Source: Streptomyces sp. NBC_00286
GTDB taxonomy: Bacteria; Actinomycetota; Actinomycetes; Streptomycetales; Streptomycetaceae
Length of the DNA: 64,000 nt
NCBI RefSeq assembly: GCF_036173125.1
Contig: NZ_CP108054.1
Coordinates: 2,170,001-2,234,000, forward strand
Direction of reading: 5' to 3'
Part shown: positions 24,346 to 32,669 of the stretch, one piece after another
Position numbering within the stretch: the first letter of the stretch is position 1
How the letters are laid out: the number at the start of each line of letters is the position of its first letter
The notes under the pieces: generated by a model
Database searches by the model: none
What the model saw: only the letters and a program-made list of their open reading frames with translations
What the model was told of the DNA's origin: nothing
Program-made: the position numbers and the translations under genes

Positions 24346-25482
24346 CGCGGGCGGCTCCTCCCCGTTCTTAGGCGAGCTCTTCACATGCGTCCGCAGCCGC
24401 GACGTCACGTCCTCCGGAGGAAGGAACCGCGACCAGCGCTCCGGGAACTCGGAGGGCATGTCCGGGTCGTCGGGGTCGGCGGCGGCCCGGGCGGCCGCCG
24501 CGCGGGCGACCAGGTCGGCGGCCTGGGCGGCGCGCAGCTGCTCGTTGACGGCGCGGGCGGCGGCCGTGGCGGCGGCCGGCCAGACCCGGTCGATGGCCGC
24601 GTTGACGGCCGCTCCGACGAGCACGGCGAAGGCCGAGACGCCGATCCACAGCAGTACGGCGACGGGGGCGGCCAAGGATCCGTAAATCGTGGGCCCTTCG
24701 ACGGTGTTGGACAGGTAGATCCGCAGCAGGAAGCTGCCCAGCACCCACATGCCGAGCGCGACCAGGGCGCCGGGCACGTCCTCGATCCACGGGGAGCGCA
24801 CGGGGACGGACACGTGGTAGAGCGTCGTCAGGAAGATGATCGACAGGACGATGACGGTAGGCCAGTACAGGATCTGTACGACGGTCGTCGACCACGACAC
24901 GAGGTTCACCACGGCGTCCGGGCCCGCGACCATCAGCGGCAGCGCCACGGAGCCGATCAGCAGCGCCACGAGGAACAGCAGGAATGCCATCAGCCGGGTC
25001 TTGACGATGCCGCGCACGCCGTCGAGGCCGTACATGACGGTGATGGTGTCGATGAAGACGTTCACGGCACGCGAGCCCGACCACAGGGCGAACAGGAAGC
25101 CGAGGGAGATGACGTCGGGTCTGCCGCCCTTCATCACGTCGTGGAGGATCGGCTGGGCGATCTCCGTGACGCCCTTGTCGGTGAGGATCGTGCGCGAGGC
25201 CTCCAGCAGGTTGGTCTCCACGCTGGCGATGGTGTCGGCGCCGGTCCAGGAGTCCACGTAGCCCAGCAGTCCCAGCATGCTCAGCAGCAGCGGCGGAACG
25301 GACAGCAGCGTGAAGAAGGCGGCCTCCGCGGCAAGGCCCAGGATCCGGTACTCGATGCAGGAGTTGACGGTGTCCTTGACCAGCAGCCAGGCGGTCCTCC
25401 GCTTGGAGACATTCCGGTAGAGAGCACGTGCCCGGTGAAGCCGGCCGGGCGGGCTCTCTGGTGTTTCACTTGCTGGCTGCAC
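24328..25482 (-). CDS. YihY/virulence factor BrkB family membrane protein
   Basis: 384 residues with six transmembrane helices. Family hallmarks are ILGLAAEAAFFTLLSVPPLL (about 49-68), GRPDVISLGFLFALWSGSRA (about 117-136) and WVLGSFLLRIYLSNTVEGPT followed by YGSLAAPVAVLLWIGVSAFA (about 255-295). The C-terminal 80 residues are Ala/Arg-rich and cytosolic, with PEDVTSRLRTHVKSSP near the end. Family members are inner-membrane proteins of unsettled function (not RNase BN, to which the name was once attached). GTG 25482 has AGGAGC directly upstream. Confidence 0.88.
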   Translation of the reverse strand: MQPASETPESPPGRLHRARALYRNVSKRRTAWLLVKDTVNSCIEYRILGLAAEAAFFTLLSVPPLLLSMLGLLGYVDSWTGADTIASVETNLLEASRTILTDKGVTEIAQPILHDVMKGGRPDVISLGFLFALWSGSRAVNVFIDTITVMYGLDGVRGIVKTRLMAFLLFLVALLIGSVALPLMVAGPDAVVNLVSWSTTVVQILYWPTVIVLSIIFLTTLYHVSVPVRSPWIEDVPGALVALGMWVLGSFLLRIYLSNTVEGPTIYGSLAAPVAVLLWIGVSAFAVLVGAAVNAAIDRVWPAAATAAARAVNEQLRAAQAADLVARAAAARAAADPDDPDMPSEFPERWSRFLPPEDVTSRLRTHVKSSPKNGEEPPAQDSAG

Positions 25483-25534
25483 GCTCCTAACCGTATCGGT
25501 CGCGACGTGCGTTCCTCACCCTCCGCACTCGAGG

Positions 25535-25569
25535 GTGACGGCCGTCCTACTCGGGGGTAGTTTTTCTGC
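25535..25569 (+). promoter_or_regulatory. Promoter of acyl-CoA dehydrogenase gene (leaderless)
   Basis: GTGACG (about 25535-25540) as -35 and TAGTTT (25558-25563) as -10 are separated by 17 bases, and the ATG at 25570 begins 6 nt after the -10. Both hexamers resemble vegetative sigma (HrdB) consensus TTGACr/TAgnnT. No Shine-Dalgarno lies between, so the message should start at the ATG. Confidence 0.6.
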
Positions 25570-27204
25570 ATGGCTACCGGCACCCACGCAGTGACCAACC
25601 AGGTTCCGCCCCTAGTCGGCTATGACGTCTACGGCGCCGACCGGGTCCTGACGGAAGCGGTCGAGCGGCATCTCGACCCGGGGCTGCTGGACGTGGTGCG
25701 TGAGGAGCTGTCGGGGCTTGGGCGCACCGCCGGTTCCGCGCAGGCCCAGGACTGGGGAGTGCTGGCGAACGAGAATCCGCCCCGGCTGCGTACGCACGAC
25801 CGTTACGGTCACCGCGTCGACGAGGTCGACTTCCATCCGTCCTGGCACCGGCTGCTCGGCAAGGGCGTCGCGGCGGGTCTGACGGCGGCGTGGGCGCGGC
25901 CGGGCGGGCACTTGCGGCGGGCGGCGGGGTTCGTGGTCTGGACGCAGGTCGAGGCGGGCCACGGCTGTCCGCTGTCGATGACGCACGCGGCGGTGCCCGC
26001 ACTGCGCACGGACCCGGAGCTCGCGGCCGAGTGGGAGCCGCGGCTGACGTCCACCGTGTACGACCAGGGGCTGCGGCCCGCCTCGGAGAAGGACGGCGTC
26101 CTCTTCGGCATGGGTATGACGGAGAAGCAGGGCGGCAGTGACGTACGGGCGAACACGACGGTGGCGCGTCCGCTCGCCGAGGACGGGACGTACGAGCTGA
26201 CGGGCCACAAATGGTTCTGCTCGGCACCGATGTCGGACGGCTTTCTGGTACTGGCGCAGGCACCCGGCGGGCTGACGTGCTTCCTCGTGCCGCGCGTGCT
26301 CGAGGACGGCACGCGCAATGTGTTCCTGATCCAGCGGCTGAAGGACAAGCTGGGGAACCGGTCGAACGCGTCGAGCGAGGTCGAGTTCGACGGGACCTGG
26401 GCGCGCCGGGTCGGGGACGAGGGGCGCGGGGTGCGCACGATCATCGAGATGGTCGCGGTGACGCGGCTGGACTGCGCGCTCGGCGCCGCCGCCCTGATGC
26501 GGCAGGCCGTCGCGCAGGCCGTGCACCACTGCACCCACCGCGAGGCCTTCGGCGGCAAGCTGATCGACAAGCCGCTGATGCGGAACGTACTGGCCGATCT
26601 GGCGCTGGAGTCCGAGGCGGCGACGACGCTGTCGCTGCGGCTGGCCGCCGCGTACGACGACGGGAGCGAGCAGGAGCGGGCGTTTCTGCGGCTCGCGTTG
26701 CCGGCCACGAAGTACTGGGTGACCAAGCGCTGCCCACCGCTCGTCGTGGAGGCCTCGGAGTGCCTGGGCGGTAATGGGTACGTGGAGGAGTCCGGCATGC
26801 CGCGCCTGCTGCGCGAGTCGCCGCTGAACTCCATCTGGGAGGGCGCGGGCAACGTCCAGGCGCTGGACATCTTGCGCGCCATGCAGCGCGAGCCGCAGGC
26901 CCTGAACGCCTACCTGGAGGAGATCGGCCGGGCCCGCGGCGCCGACCACCGGTTGGACGGGGCGATCAAGAACCTGCTGGCCGAACTCGCCGACCTGGAC
27001 GGCATCGAGGGCCGCGCCCGGCGCCTGGCCGAGCGGATCGCGCTGGTGCTCCAGGGCGCACTGCTCGTCCAGTACGCGCCACCGGAGGTCGCCGACGCGT
27101 TCTGCGCCTCGCGTCTCGGCGGGGACTGGGGCGCGGCGTTCGGGACCCTGCCGCACAGCCTGGACCTGGCCTCGGTGGTGGAGCGGGCGCGGCCCGTCTC
27201 GTAG
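25570..27204 (+). CDS. AidB-like acyl-CoA dehydrogenase
   Basis: 544 residues, matching AidB (about 540) rather than ordinary acyl-CoA dehydrogenases (about 380). Visible: an N-terminal AidB extension (NQVPPLVGYDVYGADRVLTE), FAD-binding FGMGMTEKQGGSDVRANTT (about 178-196), WFCSAPMSDGFLVLAQ (about 212-227), the family stretch VTRLDCALGAAALMRQAVAQ, and CLGGNGYVEESGMPRLLRES with LNSIWEGAGNVQALDILRA (about 398-435). E. coli AidB is induced by alkylation damage and protects DNA, with weak isovaleryl-CoA dehydrogenase activity. The residue corresponding to the catalytic base lies in LNSIWEG (Glu present). Cytosolic flavoprotein; whether it acts in fatty-acid or DNA protection is open. Confidence 0.87.
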   Translation: MATGTHAVTNQVPPLVGYDVYGADRVLTEAVERHLDPGLLDVVREELSGLGRTAGSAQAQDWGVLANENPPRLRTHDRYGHRVDEVDFHPSWHRLLGKGVAAGLTAAWARPGGHLRRAAGFVVWTQVEAGHGCPLSMTHAAVPALRTDPELAAEWEPRLTSTVYDQGLRPASEKDGVLFGMGMTEKQGGSDVRANTTVARPLAEDGTYELTGHKWFCSAPMSDGFLVLAQAPGGLTCFLVPRVLEDGTRNVFLIQRLKDKLGNRSNASSEVEFDGTWARRVGDEGRGVRTIIEMVAVTRLDCALGAAALMRQAVAQAVHHCTHREAFGGKLIDKPLMRNVLADLALESEAATTLSLRLAAAYDDGSEQERAFLRLALPATKYWVTKRCPPLVVEASECLGGNGYVEESGMPRLLRESPLNSIWEGAGNVQALDILRAMQREPQALNAYLEEIGRARGADHRLDGAIKNLLAELADLDGIEGRARRLAERIALVLQGALLVQYAPPEVADAFCASRLGGDWGAAFGTLPHSLDLASVVERARPVS

Positions 27205-27471
27205 TCGGGCCCTGGGCGGACCCACGGCTCGGGCCGTAGGCAGACACACGGCTCGGGCCCAGGCAGGCGTACGGCACGGGCCGTAGGCAGATGTACGACA
27301 TGGGAGGCGCCGTGTCGAACCGGCGCCTCCCTCTCGTACCACCTATTCCGGCGTATTCGCCCAGGCCCGGCGACACCTGACGTACCATCCCTCCCACGGC
27401 CCCCCACGCTGTCCGGCCCGGTTCAACGCACTGATCGGGAAGGGCAGTTGGCCGACGACGCGGGAGGAACG
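27205..27471. other. Intergenic region with short direct repeats and terminator
   Basis: Holds three imperfect direct repeats of about 20-26 bases: CGGCTCGGGCCGTAGGCAGA at about 27224, CGGCTCGGGCCCAGGCAGGC at about 27250, and CGGCACGGGCCGTAGGCAGA at about 27272. A perfect hairpin terminator follows at 27302-27331. The last 40 bases carry the ribosome site of the secreted protein. Confidence 0.55.
27302..27331 (+). terminator. Hairpin terminator after acyl-CoA dehydrogenase gene
   Basis: A perfect 10-bp stem, GGGAGGCGCC (27302-27311) with GGCGCCTCCC (27322-27331), around a 10-base loop, followed by TCTCGT. Confidence 0.65.
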
Positions 27472-28917
27472 ATGGCGTATCGAGGCAGGCACCGCCGCCG
27501 GAAGAAGGGCCGCGCGCTGCGCGCGAGCCTGGCCGGGACCGCTCTCGCCCTCACTGTCGCGGCGGGGCTCATCAGCACGTCACAGGCCGCGAGCAGCGAC
27601 AATCCGGGCGCTCTCACCGCGCTCGGCTCCTCGTCCGACACCGACAAGCTCCAGCTCCGCGAGAACCTCGTCGACGAGGGCACCCTCGACGCCCTCGAGG
27701 GCGGGATGGGCGGGAACGTCGGCGTGGACGCCGTCCTGAAGAACGCCAACCACTCGATGCGGGGCAGAGCCGACTGCAGTGCCTCGGAGAAGGCCGCACT
27801 GCCCGTCGAGCCGGACGCTACGCGCGTGTACTGCTGGGCGGACAACGACTCCCGGACCCAGAAGTGGCAGCCCCAGTCCGTGACCACCTCCGGGGACTCC
27901 GACGAGGACGGCAGGTGGGGTGCCAACCGTGTGATCCTCTCCGGCTGGACGCACGACGGTCAGGCAGCCGGCGCCCAGGAGGAGGACAAGGGCCTCGCCC
28001 GGGTCGCCTTCATCGACGCGAACGACCCGGCGAATCTGAAGTACCGCTGGGTCCTGCTGGTCGTCCCGCTGGACGGCGGCAAGGATTTCGAGGCGGTCCG
28101 CTCCCGGATCGGCGGCATGGTCTGGTACCAGGACAAGCTGATCGTCACCGCCAGGAACGGCGCCGCCGGCGACGACGCCCTGTTCGTCTTCGACATGAAC
28201 CGCATCCTGCGCGCCGACGTCACCAGCGGCGCGGTCGGCAAGGTGAAGGACGGCTGGTCGGCGCACGGCTACCGCTATGTGATGCCGGCCATGGGCTCGT
28301 ACAGCCTCACCGGCGGCGCCTGCGACGCCACCACGAACGACCGCGTCCCCTGCTTCGCCTCGGTCTCCCTGGACCGCACCTCCACGCCGCACAGCCTGGT
28401 CGCCAACGAGTGGTTCCGCCCGGACAGCGGCGAGCCGGGCCGCGTGTGGCGTTACGACTACAGCACCGCGAGCGCCCGTACGGGCCTGCTCGCCACCGAC
28501 CGCCTTGGACGCGTCCACGCCGACGAGGCGTACAAGACCGAGGCCGTCGGCCTGCAAGGGGTCCTCTCGCACCGGCCGAGCGGCGCGAGCGAGCCGAACT
28601 GGTACGCCGGGCACGCGCCGGGGGCGCGCGGCGAGCACGGCACGCTGTGGCGGCAGAACGAGAGCGCCGCCAAGGCCGCGAAGTGCGGCGCCGAGGAGTC
28701 GTACGCCTGCTGGGGACGGGACACGGAGTCATTGTCGTACTGGCAGGAGACCGGCGAGCTGTGGACGCTGACCGGGCGGGCGGCGACCGCTTCGGGCCGG
28801 GCGCACGAGCTTCCCGGGCGGACGGCGGATCGGGCCACCGCGTGGCAGCCGGGCACGGTGTCCGAACGGGTGTTGTACGCGGTTCCGTTGTCCGCGGTGG
28901 ACCACTCGTTGGAGTGA
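27472..28917 (+). CDS. Secreted protein of unknown function
   Basis: 481 residues from ATG 27472, which has a strong GGGAGGAAC site; GTG 27448 is rejected for lack of one. The N-terminus is a signal peptide: basic RGRHRRRKKGRALR, hydrophobic ASLAGTALALTVAAGLIST, then cleavage near SQAAS. The mature part has repeated Trp/Asp-rich strands (VYCWADNDSRTQKWQPQSVT, VFDMNRILRADVTSG, MPAMGSYSLTGGACDATTND) reminiscent of a beta-propeller, and six or more Cys that could pair as disulfides outside the cell. I recognise it only as a conserved actinomycete secreted protein with no assigned role. It is followed 48 bases later by a GNAT gene. Confidence 0.72.
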   Translation: MAYRGRHRRRKKGRALRASLAGTALALTVAAGLISTSQAASSDNPGALTALGSSSDTDKLQLRENLVDEGTLDALEGGMGGNVGVDAVLKNANHSMRGRADCSASEKAALPVEPDATRVYCWADNDSRTQKWQPQSVTTSGDSDEDGRWGANRVILSGWTHDGQAAGAQEEDKGLARVAFIDANDPANLKYRWVLLVVPLDGGKDFEAVRSRIGGMVWYQDKLIVTARNGAAGDDALFVFDMNRILRADVTSGAVGKVKDGWSAHGYRYVMPAMGSYSLTGGACDATTNDRVPCFASVSLDRTSTPHSLVANEWFRPDSGEPGRVWRYDYSTASARTGLLATDRLGRVHADEAYKTEAVGLQGVLSHRPSGASEPNWYAGHAPGARGEHGTLWRQNESAAKAAKCGAEESYACWGRDTESLSYWQETGELWTLTGRAATASGRAHELPGRTADRATAWQPGTVSERVLYAVPLSAVDHSLE

Positions 28918-28965
28918 CCCGGTTGTTTTGAAGCGGGGCTCGCCCTCGTGGTATCGCTGACCCGC

Positions 28966-29526
28966 ATGAGCATCGCTGTCACCACCTGGTCGCTGGAGCA
29001 GACGTCTCCGGCCGACCTGTTGCCCGCCGCCGAGCCGGCCGGCGACGTACGGATCGTCCGCTCCGAGGTGCCCTCGCCCGAGTTCAGCCGCTTCCTGTAC
29101 ACCTCGGTCGGCGGCGACATCCGCTGGACCGACCGGCTGGGCTGGACGTACGCCCAGTGGCAGGAGGACCTGGAGCGGCCGGGGGTCGAGACGTGGGTCG
29201 CGTACGAGCGCGGGACGCCCGCGGGATACGTACAACTGGAAGGCCGGCCGGAAGGCGTCGTGGAGATCGTCTACTTCGGGCTGATCCCGGCCTTCCGCGG
29301 CCGGCGGATCGGCGGGCATCTCCTGTCGCACGGGGTCGCGCGCGCCTGGGACCTGGCCGAGCGCTGGCCGGGCAGGCCGCCGACGAAGCGGGTCTGGCTG
29401 CATACCTGCAGCAAGGACGGGGAGCACGCGATGGACAACTACCTGCGGCGCGGCTTCAAGCTCTTCGACACCAAGGTCGCCGAGGAGCCGGACATCGCCA
29501 CCGCCGGTCCCTGGCCCGGCGCCTAG
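28966..29526 (+). CDS. GNAT family N-acetyltransferase
   Basis: 186 residues from ATG 28966. GNAT core: VETWVAYERGTPAGYVQLEG (about 68-87), the strand VVEIVYFGLIPAFRGRRIGG with HLLSHGVARAWDL (about 93-125; acetyl-CoA pyrophosphate loop FRGRRIG), and KRVWLHTCSKDGEHAMDNYL followed by RRGFKLFDTKV (about 141-170). It probably acetylates an amine on a small molecule or protein; substrate unknown. GTG 28948 is a possible longer start, but no Shine-Dalgarno supports either start. Two hairpins after the stop probably end the transcript before the cysteine-operon leader. Confidence 0.84.
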   Translation: MSIAVTTWSLEQTSPADLLPAAEPAGDVRIVRSEVPSPEFSRFLYTSVGGDIRWTDRLGWTYAQWQEDLERPGVETWVAYERGTPAGYVQLEGRPEGVVEIVYFGLIPAFRGRRIGGHLLSHGVARAWDLAERWPGRPPTKRVWLHTCSKDGEHAMDNYLRRGFKLFDTKVAEEPDIATAGPWPGA

Positions 29527-29555
29527 GATGCTTCTGACCTGGTGAGACCGGGAAA

Positions 29556-29620
29556 CACAAGCCCTCTGTCAGGGCTTGTGACCAACAACACCCTTGTCTC
29601 GCGATACGGGACAAGGGTGT
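29556..29620 (+). terminator. Two consecutive hairpins between GNAT gene and cys leader
   Basis: Hairpin 1: CACAAGCCCT (29556-29565) with AGGGCTTGTG (29571-29580), loop 5. Hairpin 2: ACACCCTTGTC (29588-29598) with GACAAGGGTGT (29610-29620), loop 11. Both stems are perfect (10 and 11 bp). They insulate the GNAT transcript from the sulfur operon; the second could alternatively belong to its regulation. Confidence 0.6.
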
Positions 29621-29674
29621 CCGCATCGCGGACGAAGCTGGACTCTGTCCAGATCGCCATGACACGCTTCCGTC

Positions 29675-29758
29675 ATGTCTGGAACTGGAATTGCCTTGGT
29701 GAGTCGGCGCCACGTCGACCTCGGCCGCATGTCCAGCGCCATCTGTCCGGCGAGCTGA
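29675..29758 (+). CDS. Cysteine-operon leader peptide
   Basis: 27 codons from ATG 29675 (or 19 from GTG 29699) to TGA 29756-29758. The C-terminal part reads SRRHVDLGRMSSAICPAS; the RRHVDLxRxSSAxC signature is that of the small proteins annotated as putative leader peptides upstream of sulfur and cysteine genes in Streptomyces. A single Cys codon (TGT) near the stop is suited to sensing Cys-tRNA supply. The ORF lies 158 bases upstream of sulfite reductase. Mechanism by analogy with cysteine-responsive attenuators in mycobacteria: stalling at Cys changes read-through into the operon (inference). No clear terminator hairpin was found between it and cysI. Confidence 0.72.
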   Translation: MSGTGIALVSRRHVDLGRMSSAICPAS

Positions 29759-29916
29759 GCAGCTGCATCCGACAGGGCCCTTCCGGTCCCGGGCAGCACC
29801 GCCGCCGAACCCTCCCTCTTGCCTCGCCTAGCGCAATGACGCGCGCATGTGCCCACATGCCCCCGCATGCGCAGGTTCCGAGTCGCTTTCCCCGTCTGTC
29901 CCGAAGGACGTACACC

Positions 29917-31614
29917 ATGGCCGCCACCCCACAGAAGCCTGCTGCCGCCGCGCCCCGCCGCAAGGTGAGCCGTCACCGCGGCGAGGGCCAGTGGGCCGTG
30001 GGTCACTTCACCCCGCTCAACGGCAACGAACAGTTCAAGAAGGACGACGACGGTCTCAACGTACGGACACGTATTGAGACGATCTACTCCAAGCGGGGCT
30101 TCGACTCGATCGACCCCAACGACCTGCGTGGCCGGATGCGCTGGTGGGGCCTCTACACCCAGCGCAAGCCCGGGATCGACGGCGGCAAGACCGCGATCCT
30201 GGAGCCGGAGGAGCTGGACGACAAGTACTTCATGCTGCGGGTGCGGATCGACGGCGGCCGGCTCACCACCGAGCAGCTGCGGGTGATCGGTGAGATCTCG
30301 CAGGAGTTCGCGCGCGGCACCGCCGACCTCACCGACCGGCAGAACGTCCAGTACCACTGGATCCGTATCGAGGACATGCCCGAGATCTGGGAGCGCCTCG
30401 AAGGCGTCGGCCTGTCCACGACCGAGGCCTGCGGTGACACGCCCCGCGTGATCCTCGGCTCGCCCGTCGCCGGGATCGCCGAGGACGAGATCATCGACGG
30501 CACCCCCGCCATCGACGAGATCCACCGCCGGATCATCGGCAACAAGGACTTCTCGAACCTGCCCCGCAAGTTCAAGTCCGCGATCTCCGGTTCGCCGCTC
30601 CTCGACGTGGCGCACGAGATCAACGACGTCGCCTTCGTCGGCGTGAACCACCCCGAGCACGGCCCCGGCTTCGACCTCTGGGTCGGCGGCGGCCTGTCCA
30701 CCAACCCCAAGATCGGCCAGCGGCTTGGTGCTTGGGTGCCGCTGGACGAGGTGGCGGATGTGTACGAGGGCGTCATCTCGATCTTCCGCGACTACGGCTA
30801 CCGGCGCCTTCGTACGCGCGCCCGGCTGAAGTTCCTGGTCGCCGACTGGGGCGTGGAGAAGTTCCGTCAGGTCCTCGAGGACGAGTACCTGCAGCGCAAG
30901 CTCGTCGACGGCCCGGCGCCCGACCAGCCCGTGGAGCGCTGGCGCGACCACGTCGGGGTGCACCGGCAGAAGGACGGCCGCTTCTACGTCGGTTTCGCAC
31001 CGCGCGTGGGCCGGGTGGACGGCACGACCCTCACGAAGATCTCCGAGCTGGCCGAGGCACACGGCTCGGGCCGGCTCAGCACGACCGTCGAGCAGAAGAT
31101 GATCGTGCTCGACGTGGAGGAGTCGAAGGTCGCCTCGCTCGTCGAGGGCCTGGAGTCGCTCGACCTCACCACCAGGCCGTCGCCGTTCCGGCGCGGCACG
31201 ATGGCCTGCACGGGCATCGAGTACTGCAAGCTCGCGATCGTCGAGACCAAGGCGCGCGGGGCCTCGCTGATCGATGAACTCGAGCGCCGCATCCCCGAGT
31301 TCGACGAGCCGATCACCATCAACATCAACGGCTGCCCGAACGCCTGCGCCCGTATCCAGGTCGCGGACATCGGTCTCAAGGGCCAGTTGGTCCTGGACGA
31401 CGAGGGCAACCAGGTCGAGGGCTTCCAGGTGCACCTCGGCGGCGCGCTCGGCCTGGAGGCCGGTTTCGGCCGCAAGGTCCGTGGCCTGAAGGTCACTTCG
31501 GAGGAGCTGCCGGACTACGTCGAGCGAGTCCTCAAGCGCTTCGAGGCGGAGCGTGAGGAGGGCGAGAGGTTCGCCACATGGGCGGCTCGCGCCAGTGAGG
31601 AGTCGCTGTCATGA
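29917..31614 (+). CDS. cysI: Assimilatory sulfite reductase (ferredoxin-dependent type)
   Basis: 565 residues from ATG 29917 (AAGGA upstream; a longer open frame merely runs through the leader region). It reduces sulfite to sulfide with six electrons, using siroheme and a [4Fe-4S] cluster. The cluster-binding cysteines are visible in TMACTGIEYCKLAIVETK (C-x5-C) and INGCPNACARIQ (C-x3-C), about residues 430-475. Substrate-binding Arg/Lys region TADLTDRQNVQYHWIR near residue 140 and the nitrite/sulfite reductase repeat VGRVDGTTLTKISELAEAHG near 365 are present. First enzyme gene of a long operon. The next ORF overlaps its stop (ATGA). Siroheme could come from the chelatase-like gene at the end of the same operon. 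Confidence 0.92.
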   Translation: MAATPQKPAAAAPRRKVSRHRGEGQWAVGHFTPLNGNEQFKKDDDGLNVRTRIETIYSKRGFDSIDPNDLRGRMRWWGLYTQRKPGIDGGKTAILEPEELDDKYFMLRVRIDGGRLTTEQLRVIGEISQEFARGTADLTDRQNVQYHWIRIEDMPEIWERLEGVGLSTTEACGDTPRVILGSPVAGIAEDEIIDGTPAIDEIHRRIIGNKDFSNLPRKFKSAISGSPLLDVAHEINDVAFVGVNHPEHGPGFDLWVGGGLSTNPKIGQRLGAWVPLDEVADVYEGVISIFRDYGYRRLRTRARLKFLVADWGVEKFRQVLEDEYLQRKLVDGPAPDQPVERWRDHVGVHRQKDGRFYVGFAPRVGRVDGTTLTKISELAEAHGSGRLSTTVEQKMIVLDVEESKVASLVEGLESLDLTTRPSPFRRGTMACTGIEYCKLAIVETKARGASLIDELERRIPEFDEPITININGCPNACARIQVADIGLKGQLVLDDEGNQVEGFQVHLGGALGLEAGFGRKVRGLKVTSEELPDYVERVLKRFEAEREEGERFATWAARASEESLS

Positions 31615-31727
31615 GCGCCCTCGTGGTCGCGGCTATGAGCGCCCTCCTGCTCGCCGGTGCGGGTGCGGTATTCGGCGCCCTCGCAGGTCACGTACGTATG
31701 GATGCGGACGGAGGGCGGCAGCGGTGA
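31611..31727 (+). CDS. Small membrane peptide in the sulfur operon
   Basis: 38 codons starting at ATG 31611, which overlaps the cysI stop (ATGA), and ending at TGA that overlaps the next start (GTGA, 31724-31727). The sequence MSALVVAAMSALLLAGAGAV begins a hydrophobic helix, followed by FGALAGHVRMDADGGRQR. Overlapping starts on both sides strongly suggest a translated gene, not a chance frame. It could be a membrane tether or a peptide partner for the sulfur enzymes. I know no characterised homologue. Length-based gene callers would miss it. Confidence 0.55.
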   Translation: MSALVVAAMSALLLAGAGAVFGALAGHVRMDADGGRQR

Positions 31728-31903
31728 GCGAGCGAGCCGCGCCGTTCTACTGCCCGTACTGCGGCGACGAGGACCTGCGTCCGAGCGAGCAGGGGCACGG
31801 GGCTTGGGAATGCGGAGCGTGCAATCGGGCCTTCCAGTTGAAGTTCCTCGGGTTGCTGTCCCGGGGTCTTCAGCGCACTGACGGTGGAGGGGAACAGATA
31901 TGA
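31724..31903 (+). CDS. Small zinc-ribbon protein in the sulfur operon
   Basis: 59 residues from GTG 31724. Two pairs of Cys, FYCPYCGDEDL (C-x2-C, about 10-13) and AWECGACNRAFQ (C-x2-C, about 34-37), form a rubredoxin- or zinc-ribbon-like knuckle. The tail (FLGLLSRGLQRTD) is basic and hydrophobic. Start and stop overlap the small membrane peptide (GTGA) and cysH (ATGA), so all three are translated in a coupled series. The protein could be an electron carrier for CysH/CysI if it holds iron, or a structural zinc protein. Conserved small proteins are known at this place in Streptomyces sulfur operons (recollection); the function is unknown to me. Confidence 0.7.
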   Translation: MSERAAPFYCPYCGDEDLRPSEQGHGAWECGACNRAFQLKFLGLLSRGLQRTDGGGEQI

Positions 31904-32625
31904 CGACGGTTCAGGCAGAGCCGGATATCGAGACGGATCCCGACGCGGAACTGAAGGCGCTCGCCGAGCAGGCGGGCCGTGACCTCGAGGACGCGTCCGC
32001 GCTCGAGATCCTTCAGTGGGCCGCGAAGACCTTCGGCAAGAAGTTCTGCGTGACGTCCTCCATGGAGGACGCGGTCGTCGCCCACCTCGCCGCCCGTGCC
32101 ATGCCCGGAGTCGACGTCGTGTTCCTCGACACCGGCTACCACTTCCCCGAGACCATCGGCACCCGCGACGCGGTCGAGGCCGTGATGGACGTCAACGTCA
32201 TCACGCTCACCCCGCGGCAGACCGTGGCCGAGCAGGACGCCGAGTACGGGCCGAAGCTGCACGACCGCAACCCCGACCTGTGCTGCGCGATGCGGAAGAT
32301 CAAGCCCCTGGAAGAAGGGCTGACGAAGTACACCGCATGGGCCACGGGCCTGCGCCGCGACGAGTCCCCGACCCGGGCGAACACCCCGGTCGTCGGCTGG
32401 GACGAGAAGCGCCGCAAGATCAAGATCTCGCCGATCGCCCGCTGGACGCAGGACGACGTGGACGCGTACGTCACCGAGCACGGCGTCCTCACCAACCCGC
32501 TCCTCATGGACGGTTACCCCTCCGTGGGCTGCGCCCCCTGCACCCGCCGGGTGCTCGAGGGCGAGGACGCGCGCGCCGGCCGCTGGGCGGGCCGCGCCAA
32601 GACCGAGTGCGGGCTGCACGAGTGA
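31900..32625 (+). CDS. cysH: Adenylylsulfate (APS) reductase, iron-sulfur type
   Basis: 241 residues. It belongs to the PAPS/APS reductase family, which reduces activated sulfate to sulfite with thioredoxin. P-loop-like PP motif FCVTSSMEDAVVAHLA (about 48-63) and the substrate Arg region TGLRRDESPTRA are visible. The [4Fe-4S] cysteines CC in DLCCAMRK and the C-x2-C in GCAPCTRR identify the APS-reducing subgroup rather than PAPS reductase. The C-terminal catalytic Cys lies in TECGLHE at the end. Cytosolic. ATG 31900 overlaps the preceding stop (ATGA). An APS kinase gene follows, even though an APS reductase does not need PAPS, so PAPS may be for sulfotransferases. Confidence 0.9.
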   Translation: MTTVQAEPDIETDPDAELKALAEQAGRDLEDASALEILQWAAKTFGKKFCVTSSMEDAVVAHLAARAMPGVDVVFLDTGYHFPETIGTRDAVEAVMDVNVITLTPRQTVAEQDAEYGPKLHDRNPDLCCAMRKIKPLEEGLTKYTAWATGLRRDESPTRANTPVVGWDEKRRKIKISPIARWTQDDVDAYVTEHGVLTNPLLMDGYPSVGCAPCTRRVLEGEDARAGRWAGRAKTECGLHE

Positions 32626-32669
32626 GCACGACCGTGCCTTCGACGATGCCGAGGAACCAGGAGAACCAA

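Noticed and set aside
29527..29916. SAM or other riboswitch in front of cysI
   Set aside because: No kink-turn or SAM-box core recognised; a conserved-signature leader peptide is present instead.
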